From Leptolyngbya sp. NIES-2104 (GTDB lineage Bacteria > Cyanobacteriota > Cyanobacteriia > Leptolyngbyales > Leptolyngbyaceae): DNA of 64,000 nt. The stretch's first letter is position 1; each line of letters starts with the position of its first letter. Position numbers and translations under genes: made by a program. The DNA is taken from the NCBI RefSeq assembly GCF_001485215.1, contig NZ_BBWW01000003.1:186001-250000 (forward strand). Direction: 5' to 3'. This document shows, piece after piece, positions 36,511 to 44,683 of the stretch. The notes beneath the pieces were generated by a model. It was not told where the DNA came from. It did no database searches and saw nothing but the letters and a program-made list of their open reading frames with translations.

Positions 36511-37174
36511 GAATTCTCCCTTGATCCACGACTAAAACATCGATCTTCGTATGGTCGCATTGCCACACTTGGTTGCTCCACTCGATTGCGAGTTCAATCC
36601 CCTCGCGAGTCGTAATTAATAAGCGATCGCCTCGCCATCCCAGAGATTGCTTCGCTTGCTGTTTCTCAATTTGGGGTTGGAGTATTCAGTAGACGGTGGT
36701 ACGACTCGGATAGTCCTCGACCCCTAATTCTTGGGCACGGGCACGGACGCGCAGGGTCACTTGCGCTGGAGTCATGCTGCAACTGCCACGATTGCCTTCT
36801 CGATACGTTCTGAGAATAAAGTCGCGCCACTCTGAACTGATTCTGACCGCACCATGATCGACGCGATATTGTTTTGATAGCGCTGACAATCCGTGCTCTC
36901 GCCACCGTTTCACCAATCGCTGGAGGCTGCGAACCGTAATCCCTAGTTGCTTTGCCGATTGTTGTTGCAGTTTGCCGTAACGTTCAGTCCCTTGTGCTGC
37001 GATCAATTGTTGAATCACTTCGATTCGCTGTTGCATCTCGATCGATAACTCAGGGGACACAATCTCCCATTGCCCCTCAGCTTCTTGCAGCGAGATTGGG
37101 GCGATTGGCAGTGACAATTGCACAGCGGAAGCGGTCGATCGACCCGTTGACTTTTCCGGGGGTGAATCACTCAT
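36511..37174 (-). pseudogene. tnsB: truncated tnsB of a Tn7/CAST-type element (copy A)
   Basis: The first 162 codons from the ATG at 37174 encode the N-terminal helix-turn-helix domains of a TnsB transposase (EMQQRIEVIQQLIAAQGTER, AKQLGITVRSLQRLVKRWRE, LSKQYRVDHGAVRISSEWRD, TYREGNRGS). A TGA interrupts at VY*ILQPQ where an Arg codon is expected. Translation continues past it as QSLGWRGDRLLITTREGIEL and SNQVWQCDHTKIDVLVVDQ, including the first catalytic Asp, and then ends at the IS4 boundary (36511). Sequence style is closest to TnsB of type V-K CRISPR-associated transposons and their Tn7-like relatives. It is dead: nonsense mutation plus loss of the C-terminal two-thirds. Confidence 0.8.
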
Positions 37175-37645
37175 CCGATTCTGCCCAAACTCAGAACACG
37201 CCTGATTCTACGCCTCATGCGACACGGAGCGCGTTACTTTTTGTGGCAAATTAATTACACAACCTCAAGCCCTTCAACGGTTTGACATCCTGATCGACCT
37301 CAGACGATCAATCCTCACACGACACAGAGCGTGAAATTTCAGCACGAAAAGTCGGCACACACGACACAGAGCGCGGGACGAGGCTGAAAAATCTTGGCGA
37401 CGCAGAGCGCGGAACGCTGAGAAAACAGCATACTACATCGCTTAAGCTCAAACACAGCAAGCGTTTCAACCGATCAAACCACGCGACGCGAAGCGCGGGA
37501 TCGACGACAAAAAGTGGCTCATACTCAGTTTTGGTGAAGCAAAGTTGCGATCTCTGATTGCCTTGACGCACCTATTGAGTTTCAGGCTGCTCAACACCCT
37601 ACTTCACCTAAAGTGCGTAAGAGCCAAAAAAGTGCGGGACGCGAC
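37175..37645. repeat. left end of Tn7/CAST-type element A (repeat array and terminus)
   Basis: Five copies of a motif close to CGACACAGAGCGCGGGA occur at 37219, 37320, 37362, 37398 and 37484, all in one orientation between the start of tnsB and 37645. The outermost copy (GTGCGGGACGCGACA, ending at 37645) reads, from outside, TGTCGCGTCCCGCAC; a 5'-TGT terminus is the hallmark of Tn7-like ends. Such arrays are TnsB-binding sites. GCTCG (37646-37650) would be the target duplication, but its partner was not found. From 37646 to 37820 there is no gene; an 11-bp inverted repeat (37640-37650 and 37760-37770) occurs there. Confidence 0.6.
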
Positions 37646-37820
37646 AGCTCGAAAGCTTGTTAAGAAAAATGTGACTAAAGAATGGAGCCAACTAGAACGC
37701 TTGCTCAAACTCTCCCAAAACGCTTCGGTGGCTCTGCCTAGCTGAAGGCAACGCTTCTACGAGCTGTCGCAAACACTTCATGAAGCAGAGCTACCGTAAA
37801 TTGTAGCCGTCGTCTAACAC

Positions 37821-38654
37821 CTAATTAGCTGGGATTGCTAACTCTAGGCTAAAAGGCATCTCGCTTTTTTTGTTCGGCTCACCCCAGGATAGCTTTCCTG
37901 TGATTTGGTACTTGCCCGGAGCAAGGTCGATCGATTTTTGGTCGGGAGTGTTCTTGATTGAAATTAGCCGTTCACTTTCTGGCACAATTCCAATTGAAGG
38001 AATGACACCTGCTTTAAGAATGTTGCCGCCCTGATTCACGCCCCAATTGATATCTGTGTAAGCAGAGGCTTTACCAGTATTCTTGATGAGCAACTGAATT
38101 TTCTTCTCTTTACTGTTCCATTGAGCACTTGCAAGCGCAAGGTTCGGTTTCACATCTCCTTTGCGGATAAAAATTGTTGACCCAATACGGGCAGCGACAA
38201 CGGATTTGAACGTGGAGCCTTGATTATCTGTACCTGTGAAAACAGATTCTTTAAGATTTTCGGTGAAAATAACTGCCCGATATTCACCGTCGGGGAGACT
38301 GGGTGGAAGCCGAAGAACTAAGCTAACTCGGCGCTCAATTCCGGCGGGAATGGACAGTTCGCGGGGCGAAAACTGTAAGTAGGGAGTCAGATCACTAGGG
38401 CTAGAGGGTAGCGTCTGAAACCCTAGCTCTTTGTTATAGGTGAATGGCTCAACATAGATACGAGCACGAAACAGCTCATTGCCATTGTTTTTTACCAGAA
38501 GGCTGGTTTGGGCTTGACCGTTCTTAGCGGTGGTCTGAATAATTACTGGTGACAGCCCAACCTGGGCTTTGGCAACCCCTCCCCATAGAATTGCTAGGGG
38601 TAGGCTCCAGTGAATCAGGTTAACTGTTGTTTGTTTGAGTAGCGATTGAGGCAT
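37821..38654 (-). CDS. periplasmic pilus-assembly chaperone (PapD-like)
   Basis: 277 residues. A signal peptide (LIHWSLPLAILWGGVAKAQV, cleavage likely after AKA) leads into an immunoglobulin-like pair of domains. VGLSPVIIQTTAKNGQAQTS and LLVKNNGNELFRARIYVEPF form the G1-like start, LQFSPRELSIPAGIERRVSL gives the conserved 'P..l.l.pg..q.vr' block, and a second domain begins at about residue 175. Chaperones of this type hold pilin subunits in the periplasm and hand them to an usher. The gene follows a pilin-like gene on the same strand with a strong hairpin between them and is 1.07 kb from a divergent usher-like gene. Confidence 0.75.
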   Translation of the reverse strand: MPQSLLKQTTVNLIHWSLPLAILWGGVAKAQVGLSPVIIQTTAKNGQAQTSLLVKNNGNELFRARIYVEPFTYNKELGFQTLPSSPSDLTPYLQFSPRELSIPAGIERRVSLVLRLPPSLPDGEYRAVIFTENLKESVFTGTDNQGSTFKSVVAARIGSTIFIRKGDVKPNLALASAQWNSKEKKIQLLIKNTGKASAYTDINWGVNQGGNILKAGVIPSIGIVPESERLISIKNTPDQKSIDLAPGKYQITGKLSWGEPNKKSEMPFSLELAIPAN

Positions 38655-38767
38655 AAGAACAGCCGTAAGTTAAGATGAGAAATAAGGGGGTGTTTAGTTG
38701 TCAAGTTCAGTATGCCCAACGGGTAGTAGCAATCTACCATGAGAAGATGGATTACTGCTTGTAGCAA

Positions 38768-38801
38768 AACTACTCCCATACACTGAAGCATGGGAGTAGT
38801 T
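38768..38801. terminator. 12-bp perfect hairpin between pilin-like and chaperone genes
   Basis: AACTACTCCCAT (38768-38779) and ATGGGAGTAGTT (38790-38801) form a perfect 12-bp stem with a 10-nt loop. Read in the direction of the operon, the stem is followed by TTTTGC. It would act as a partial terminator or an mRNA-stabilising stem, giving more pilin than chaperone transcript, a common feature of chaperone-usher operons. Confidence 0.6.
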
Positions 38802-38847
38802 AATGCAAACGGTTGATTCGTTCGTAGTTATTCAGAAAAACTGGCTG

Positions 38848-39387
38848 TTAGGGCACAGCAGTCAGAGTGGTTCTCATGGTGTAGACACCTGGAGGGAGTA
38901 GTGCGCCTCCTGTTGTTAGCGTAGCCTGCTGCGACACCTTCAAGTCACCTGTTGTTCCGGCTGCGTTTGTCACAAAGTTGCCACTAGTAGTAGTGGGAGT
39001 AGTACAAGAGGACGCATTGTAAGTACTAGATCCAAAGGTACCAGATGTAGGCACTACAGCAACGGAACAGTTGGTTAGCGAACCTGTGTAAGCCGCTGGC
39101 TTTGTAACAAGACTTGGGGGCGCGATTGTCAAATTCGTTGGACCATTGCAGGTAATAGTGACGGTGCTGTGGGCGGCGGCTGGTGCCACGCCTGAAAAAC
39201 TTGTTAGCCTACCCTCACCGCTGGAGTAATAGGCACCCAATGTTCCTGTAGTTGGTGTACCAAATTGACAGGAAGCAGCAATCGTACCACTGGCATCAAC
39301 GTTTACAGATTGAGCAGATGCTCTGGGAGCGCAGACAAGGGCAGACAGAATGACTAACCCCCCGGTCAAAGCTAAGCGACGTTTCAT
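38848..39387 (-). CDS. pilin-like secreted protein (spore-coat-U/fimbrial subunit type)
   Basis: 179 residues with a clear signal peptide (LALTGGLVILSALVCAPRAS, cleaved after ASA). The mature part begins VNVDASGTIAASCQFGTPT, with a Cys placed as in SCPU-domain/fimbrial major subunits, and contains three more Cys residues in the middle. It is rich in Thr, Ser, Gly and Ala and ends PPGVYTMRTTLTAV, a beta-strand C-terminus as expected for donor-strand exchange partners. Encoded directly upstream of the PapD-like chaperone. It is the probable shaft or surface subunit; identification rests on composition and context. Confidence 0.65.
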   Translation of the reverse strand: MKRRLALTGGLVILSALVCAPRASAQSVNVDASGTIAASCQFGTPTTGTLGAYYSSGEGRLTSFSGVAPAAAHSTVTITCNGPTNLTIAPPSLVTKPAAYTGSLTNCSVAVVPTSGTFGSSTYNASSCTTPTTTSGNFVTNAAGTTGDLKVSQQATLTTGGALLPPGVYTMRTTLTAVP

Positions 39388-39723
39388 CGTACCAAAATCC
39401 TGTTGAATACTTGTTGAGAAGTCAATCCGTTAGAGATGCGAGTAGCAGAAGACATCACGTTACTCTTCTCTCGTTTCGTAAATACAGTTTTGCTGATGAT
39501 TCACCCGCTACACCTCAGAAGATCTACTAATCTTTTTTAAGGAAATCACAAACTGATGTAGTCCCACTTGCTCTTTATGGATACTTCTAGAAGGATGACG
39601 CGACGAGATAGCTGTTTTGCCGCAATACTTCTACCCTCAGTCGCTGTTATCTTGCTTGCAAAAATGGGTTAGCTAGCGTTGGTCATCGATGGAAGATTGT
39701 GCTTGAGGTGATTCCTTCAATTT
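39388..39723. other. divergent promoter region of the pilus cluster
   Basis: 336 bases between the pilin-like gene (minus) and the usher-like gene (plus). It should contain both promoters. I see AT-rich tracts near 39470-39560 but no clear operator, small gene or RNA. Confidence 0.4.
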
Positions 39724-42306
39724 ATGCTGAGATTAACGCTGCTGACCATAAGCCTGGTGTCGGCATCAATCACGCCTTGTCAATCTGCTATTGCTGTAGA
39801 AACTCCTGCCGCTATTCCTGCAAGCGCTACACCCTCAGAGGCTGATCCCGCATTTACAGTTTTTCCAGTTGCGTTAACGGCAAATAATCGTAGCCTTCTT
39901 GAAGGCATCCTAATTTGGGGAAAAGAAGATGGCTCTCAACCAGTCGAGTTCGATCGTTGGTTGGTGCCTTTCGATGCGGTGATTCAGGCATTAAAGTTCA
40001 GCACTAAAGCATTGCCTGATGGTCAGCTTGAACTGCGGTCGTCCTTCATTGTTACCCGATTTGATCCCAAAAAGCTTCGTAACGATCCAGAAATTGGTCC
40101 TGCACTCTCGATTCAAGACCTCAAAACCCTACTAGGCGTTGAAATTAAATTCGACCTGATTTCTTATGCGATCGTGCTTAAGCTGCCTGAAGCCGCCGCT
40201 GCATTGGAGCAGGCAAGAGAAGCACCTGTTAGTTTGGAGGGGTTATCGAAAGTTGCGCCTCCTACTATTTCGCTTTCTGCAATTGAGCAGCGAACCAACG
40301 CAACAGGTTCATCAACGAGTGCAACACAATATCAGGGAGACTTACTAGTAGTGGGTAGCCTTGCCGCCGGAAGCTGGTCTGCACGAGTTCGGCAACCGGA
40401 TCTAACCCGTCCGCAAACCTGGAATTTAGGTGAAGTTCAGTATCTTCAGCAAAGCAATACCTTTGATTTAGCTTTGGGATCACAGCCTAAATTCTGGCGT
40501 AGTCAAAAATCTGGCGAATACTGGGCAGCCACAATCGTCATTCGTCGAGGATTTGCTCCACCTGCAATCACGGGCACTAGCTTTAGCCCGACTCAGCGTT
40601 TGCAAAGTAACCAAGTGGGTCAAACGATCGTTGGAAAAGCAGCACCCGGAACCTCAGCACGGCTAACTCGCAGCGGATTTGGTGGGCAGGTGCTTGCTGA
40701 AGTCTTAGTTGACTCTACTGGCATTTATCGATTTGAAAACATTCCGTTTGGCGAGTCCGCAGGTAGCGCTTACCGAATTTTGCTCTATCCCAACGGGCAA
40801 CTAACCGCCCGACCTCAAGAGCGGGCGGCAGTCTTCAACGTGCTGCCTGGGCAAATTCCTCAAGGGGCATCCGCACTAATTATCTCAGGAGGCTGGCAAC
40901 GAGATAAAAAGGATAATTTTTTGGGTGACTTCACAACATTTAGTGGAGGACTTGCTCAGCGTTGGGGACTTTCAGAATCTTTAACCGTTGGTTTGGGCGG
41001 ACTGTACGATAGTACTCCTAAAGCTCTAGCTGAGCTATACTTTCACCCCCGAAACTTTCCCATTCGAGTTGTAGGGTCGGCGTTAGGCGGAACCCGTTGG
41101 GATATCAACTTAGACATTCAACTGCAACCCTCGCCTAGCATAAATGTCTTATTCCAGAGCGATCGACTCAGTAGCCAATTCAGCACGAGTTGGCAAGTTA
41201 TTCCCAATCTCGGATTATTACTCACGACTGATAGCCGTATCGGTCTTGGTTATGGTGTGCAAGTCAGTACCTCTCTAGGGCGTAGCTTTCTGTTTGGCAC
41301 TGTCGCTCATAACGAAAGTACTGGCTGGAACTGGACAATATTACAATCGTTAGGCAAACTTCAATTTACTCACGTCGGACGTGACATTGGAACTTCCTCT
41401 AAATTGAGCTATAACTTCTCGGACAACCGATTTTTAGGGTTAACCTATGAAACTCGTACTCAGGGAACAGGAGATAAGCTGTTAACTGCCTTGTGGCATT
41501 ACAACTCTCTTACAAAAGCGAGTGATGGAACTCCGAATTGGTTAGCTGAAGTAGGCTACGGCATTGGGTCGCGTGGTTCAGGCTTATATGCTTCTGCTGG
41601 GGTTTCTATTTCACCAGGATTACTATTACGAGTCCGGTATCAAGGAGTTGCATTAACCTCAGACCAATCTAGCTTTAGTCTTGAACTCGTTTCTAGTACT
41701 AATTTTCAGCAAGGCTTTCGTTTTAGCGATCGACAAGCTGAGTCACTTCATAGCTTTGGCGGATTAATGATCCAAACCTTTTATGACATCAATGGTAACA
41801 ATCAAAAAGATCTTGGCGAGGAAGTATATGCTAATCCGAATTTACTTATGATCAATAACCGTCCCATTAATAGCTACCAATTCAGCGATTTAGGAGATCG
41901 ATTATTATTACGCTTACCACCTGGTACTTACAGGCTGGATTTAGACCCCTCTGGGTTTCCAATTGACTGGCAAGCCTCAGTTGATGCTTTGGCGGTAGAA
42001 GTTGTCGCTGGAAGTTATACACCTCTGCAAATCCCTTTAATTCATACTTATACAGTAGGGGGAACTGTAACTAGTGCTGAGGGAAAACCTATTGGCGGTG
42101 CGCGTGTAGAAGCAATCTCTAATACAAACCTAAAAGTCTTTTCAATCACCAATGAAGCAGGTGTATATTACTTAGAGCGGTTACGCCGGGGAAACTACAA
42201 ACTTAGAATTAGTGGCAAACCTGCTGAACCAGGAATACTGAACATTGAGGCGAATTCTAAGCCTCTACAAGAACTTAATCTTAAACAACCAGTCGTACAA
42301 CATTAG
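39724..42306 (+). CDS. usher-like outer-membrane protein with C-terminal carboxypeptidase-regulatory-like domain
   Basis: 860 residues with a signal peptide (MLRLTLLTISLVSASITPCQ). Residues 40-160 resemble an usher N-terminal domain (LEGILIWGKEDGSQ, WLVPFDAVIQALKFSTKALP). From about 380 to 680 alternating hydrophobic strands with aromatic girdles (GLAQRWGLSESLTVGLGGLY, FLFGTVAHNESTGWNWTIL) mark a large beta-barrel. After it come DINGNNQKDLGEEVYANPNL and a C-terminal regulatory-like beta domain (TVGGTVTSAEGKPIGGARVE). Ushers export and assemble pilins handed over by PapD-like chaperones, both encoded next door. The overall layout matches an alternative chaperone-usher family known from scattered non-enterobacterial genomes. 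Confidence 0.7.
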   Translation: MLRLTLLTISLVSASITPCQSAIAVETPAAIPASATPSEADPAFTVFPVALTANNRSLLEGILIWGKEDGSQPVEFDRWLVPFDAVIQALKFSTKALPDGQLELRSSFIVTRFDPKKLRNDPEIGPALSIQDLKTLLGVEIKFDLISYAIVLKLPEAAAALEQAREAPVSLEGLSKVAPPTISLSAIEQRTNATGSSTSATQYQGDLLVVGSLAAGSWSARVRQPDLTRPQTWNLGEVQYLQQSNTFDLALGSQPKFWRSQKSGEYWAATIVIRRGFAPPAITGTSFSPTQRLQSNQVGQTIVGKAAPGTSARLTRSGFGGQVLAEVLVDSTGIYRFENIPFGESAGSAYRILLYPNGQLTARPQERAAVFNVLPGQIPQGASALIISGGWQRDKKDNFLGDFTTFSGGLAQRWGLSESLTVGLGGLYDSTPKALAELYFHPRNFPIRVVGSALGGTRWDINLDIQLQPSPSINVLFQSDRLSSQFSTSWQVIPNLGLLLTTDSRIGLGYGVQVSTSLGRSFLFGTVAHNESTGWNWTILQSLGKLQFTHVGRDIGTSSKLSYNFSDNRFLGLTYETRTQGTGDKLLTALWHYNSLTKASDGTPNWLAEVGYGIGSRGSGLYASAGVSISPGLLLRVRYQGVALTSDQSSFSLELVSSTNFQQGFRFSDRQAESLHSFGGLMIQTFYDINGNNQKDLGEEVYANPNLLMINNRPINSYQFSDLGDRLLLRLPPGTYRLDLDPSGFPIDWQASVDALAVEVVAGSYTPLQIPLIHTYTVGGTVTSAEGKPIGGARVEAISNTNLKVFSITNEAGVYYLERLRRGNYKLRISGKPAEPGILNIEANSKPLQELNLKQPVVQH

Positions 42307-42393
42307 GTTCTTGTCGGGTTCCGCGCTTTTTCCATTCTTTAGTCGCATTTTTTTCATATAATTCTGAGACTTGCTTGATCGCTAAGATTATGG

Positions 42394-43230
42394 CTATGCA
42401 ATGCTTTTAGGCAATACTCCGGGTGTTGAATCAGGGATAATTAGGTGAAATGCATAGTCGATGATGGCTTTGTTTTGAGCGCAATCGTGGTAGTCCGCAG
42501 CGGACGCTTTGACATACCCTACTCGACTGGATATGGATATGCAATCAAGTGAAGTTCGAGTACTCCTAAACGGCAATCGCCCAGTGTCGATCGCCATTTC
42601 TCCAATTCCCGGAACGCCTGTCTCTGGATCAATCTCATGCCGCACCCACGATCGCTCGCGTTCGCGGAACGGATACTCAGTTTTCAATTCGCGCAAGCGT
42701 TCCGTAACTTCGGGTGAGCCTTGCCATGCCGCGAGTTCTTCGTCGCTTTGCCAAACATCCGGCGGCGCTGTATTTCCATAAACCATGCGAAGGGCAGCTT
42801 GGAACTTCTCAAATGGCTCGGCTTGCCAAGCCGTGTATCGATCAAGCTGGGCAGCTAGGGCAGGAGCATCAAATGGTAGAAACGCTAAATCTGGATACGC
42901 AGCTTCAATCTGTTGCTGATCTTGCTGAAATTCTAGAAGTTGGTCTTCTGCTGTGCCCAGTGCGCCAAGATCAGTTTGCCAGTGTTGGCGTGGGTCAATC
43001 CGTAGCGCCGTTCTGGTGATCCGCAATTGCCAAGCTTCAGCCATCAGCCCTCGTGACGACAAGGAGCCGTCGCCATCGGGATGCCGATCAAACGGTGGGA
43101 CTTGTAGCCCATCTTTTTCGAGTACCCAAACGCAGAAGTCAATCACAGCTCCCATACCCAAGCTGAGGAAAAACAACGGATTTAGATGTTCAGGCGGCGG
43201 ATTCTCAATCGCAAACATCAGCAACACCAT
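42394..43230 (-). CDS. hypothetical protein with a fused hydantoinase-like tail
   Basis: 278 residues. The first 200 (LNPLFFLSLGMGAVIDFCVW, then a hydrophilic region rich in Trp, Gln, Asp and Glu, ending DPETGVPGIGEMAIDTGRLP) match no family I know. The last 40 (ADYHDCAQNKAIIDYAFHLI, IPDSTPGVL) look like an internal piece of a dihydropyrimidinase/hydantoinase (…KAiIDYaFH.ii.D.TPeVL). The 3' end therefore seems to come from a recombination into an unrelated gene remnant. It lies beside plasmid-type and transposon debris. Confidence 0.45.
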   Translation of the reverse strand: MVLLMFAIENPPPEHLNPLFFLSLGMGAVIDFCVWVLEKDGLQVPPFDRHPDGDGSLSSRGLMAEAWQLRITRTALRIDPRQHWQTDLGALGTAEDQLLEFQQDQQQIEAAYPDLAFLPFDAPALAAQLDRYTAWQAEPFEKFQAALRMVYGNTAPPDVWQSDEELAAWQGSPEVTERLRELKTEYPFRERERSWVRHEIDPETGVPGIGEMAIDTGRLPFRSTRTSLDCISISSRVGYVKASAADYHDCAQNKAIIDYAFHLIIPDSTPGVLPKSIA

Positions 43231-43422
43231 GAGAATGATTGCTGCCTATCAGCATAATCGATCGCGATGAGATTTTATATGAGTAGTGCAAGCAGCAGAA
43301 TCAGCTATTAACCCGGCAATGAAAGTTACAAAAAGAAATTCAGCGTTTTCAGGGGTTCCAGCCTCAAGAATGCACTCTCAATCATTGCCGGAGTTAGAAG
43401 CTAAACTCAGCGAGAGCGCTAT

Positions 43423-44205
43423 TCAATCGCCCGTGTAATCCGAGACCCGAATTACATCCGAGTGTTTGATCGATTTTCCACCCGATCCAGGAAAGTGAAC
43501 ATTCAAGCTTCCAGATTTCTCATCTAGCACTTTCACAAGCGTTTCACAGCTATCACCTGCTAATCGAGCATAGACCCACTTTGCAGCACCAACGGTCGCT
43601 TGGATGCTCTCTTGAGGTAAATCAGCCTCAACCTCTTCTGGGGATTCAAACTGTTGCCAAAATTCATAGAAGCGCCCTTGCTGATCGTGGTCTGTCTCAG
43701 CCGTGAAGCGATCGAGGATTTGATCTCTCTGCGGTTGAGTGCGGCAGTTAAAGAGATCGTAAAACTGCCTGAAGTCATCAAGCGAGTTAATCGCAATCAT
43801 TTGGGAGATCGCTCGTTGAACTGCGGCTTGAGGCAGCATAGACTTGTCCACCCTGTCCGCGCTGTCCATCTTTGCTGAATTCGCTGAAACTGGTTCTAAA
43901 TCTGCCTGTCCACCCTGTCCAGTTTGTTCACCCAGAGTTGAAAGGTTTAAATTTGTTGATTCAACTTGTTCCGTAAAATTCAACTCAGATTCATTTTCGG
44001 AAATCAGATTGATAGACTCACTGTGGACAGTTGATCCACCCTGGACACTCGCACTGTATAAGGGTTTCAGACTGTCCACTCCCTGATCCTCAGAATTTTG
44101 AGGCTGGACACCCTGGACATCCGCGCTGTGTAAAGGTTCCGGTGATGCAGAATCAGGCTGGTTGGGCGTTGGACTCCAATAAGTTTCAAACTCCTCAATT
44201 CCGCC
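43423..44205 (-). pseudogene. C-terminal fragment of a plasmid-type primase/helicase-like protein
   Basis: The frame is open from about 44205 (GGIEEFETYWSPTPNQPDSA) to the stop at 43423, about 260 codons, with no start codon of its own other than internal GTGs. The middle is low complexity, built from repeats around TGTCCA(C/G)CCTG that encode VQG/GQGGQ-like units. The end (LVKVLDEKSGSLNVHFPGSG) looks like a small beta-barrel. This layout is seen at the C-termini of large DUF3987/DUF3854-type proteins of cyanobacterial plasmids; that family call is tentative. It is joined directly to the cut end of tnsC. Confidence 0.45.
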
Positions 44206-44683
44206 GCAGTCGATGTGCTTCGTCCACGATCAGCATTTCGACTTGGCAGGCTTTGAGGGTGCGATACACGCGGCTTCGCATTTCCGACAACGTACCGCGA
44301 TTGAGTTGGTATCTCAGGGCTTGCAGAATCCCTTCAAACAAATCGCGATTGCCACTATCGGGCGGTGATTGCCACGACACCACCGGAATGTGCGGCGGTT
44401 GTCCAGTAATCAGTGTTGGCGGATGTTTCAACCGATAGGTATCACACGCGCGCCCGTAGGGATCAGCTTCGCTGCGCGTCTTTCCGGTACGAGAATCGCC
44501 GACCACTCGACAAGGTTGCCGTGCAGTCCGCTTCTCATCGAGCCACTGATGAAATCGCCGCATTTGCTCTAATTCCACAATCCAGCGGCGTTGCAATCGG
44601 GCGATGTCGGGATTGAGTTGAGGGGCTGTTTCAGTTTGATCATTGGGTACAGATTGTTCATTCATCTCATCGGGATTCACCAC
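44206..44683 (-). pseudogene. tnsC: truncated tnsC ATPase of a Tn7/CAST-type element (copy B)
   Basis: The gene starts at GTG 44683, overlapping the end of tnsB, and encodes the N-terminal half of a TnsC AAA+ ATPase. IARLQRRWIVELEQMRRFHQ and WLDEKRTARQPCRVVGDSRT lead into the Walker A (GDSRTGKT), and VEMLIVDEAHRLR is the Walker B. Homology ends there, where a 276-residue type V-K CAST TnsC would continue into the sensor region; instead plasmid-type sequence follows out of frame. A 10-codon insertion (RSEADPYGRA) sits directly after GKT, where relatives continue with a short helix. TnsC normally links target selection (TniQ) to TnsB; this copy cannot function. Confidence 0.8.

Noticed and set aside
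37545-37745. 66-codon plus-strand frame beyond the left end of element A
   Set aside because: It runs through transposon-end repeats and ends in basic helical sequence that might be a transposase tail, but nothing supports expression or a family.
42312-42351. Right end of element B at the TGTCGGGTTCCGCGC motif
   Set aside because: Its repeat resembles element A, not B, and the flanking five bases (GTTCT) do not match ACGGT at 46678.
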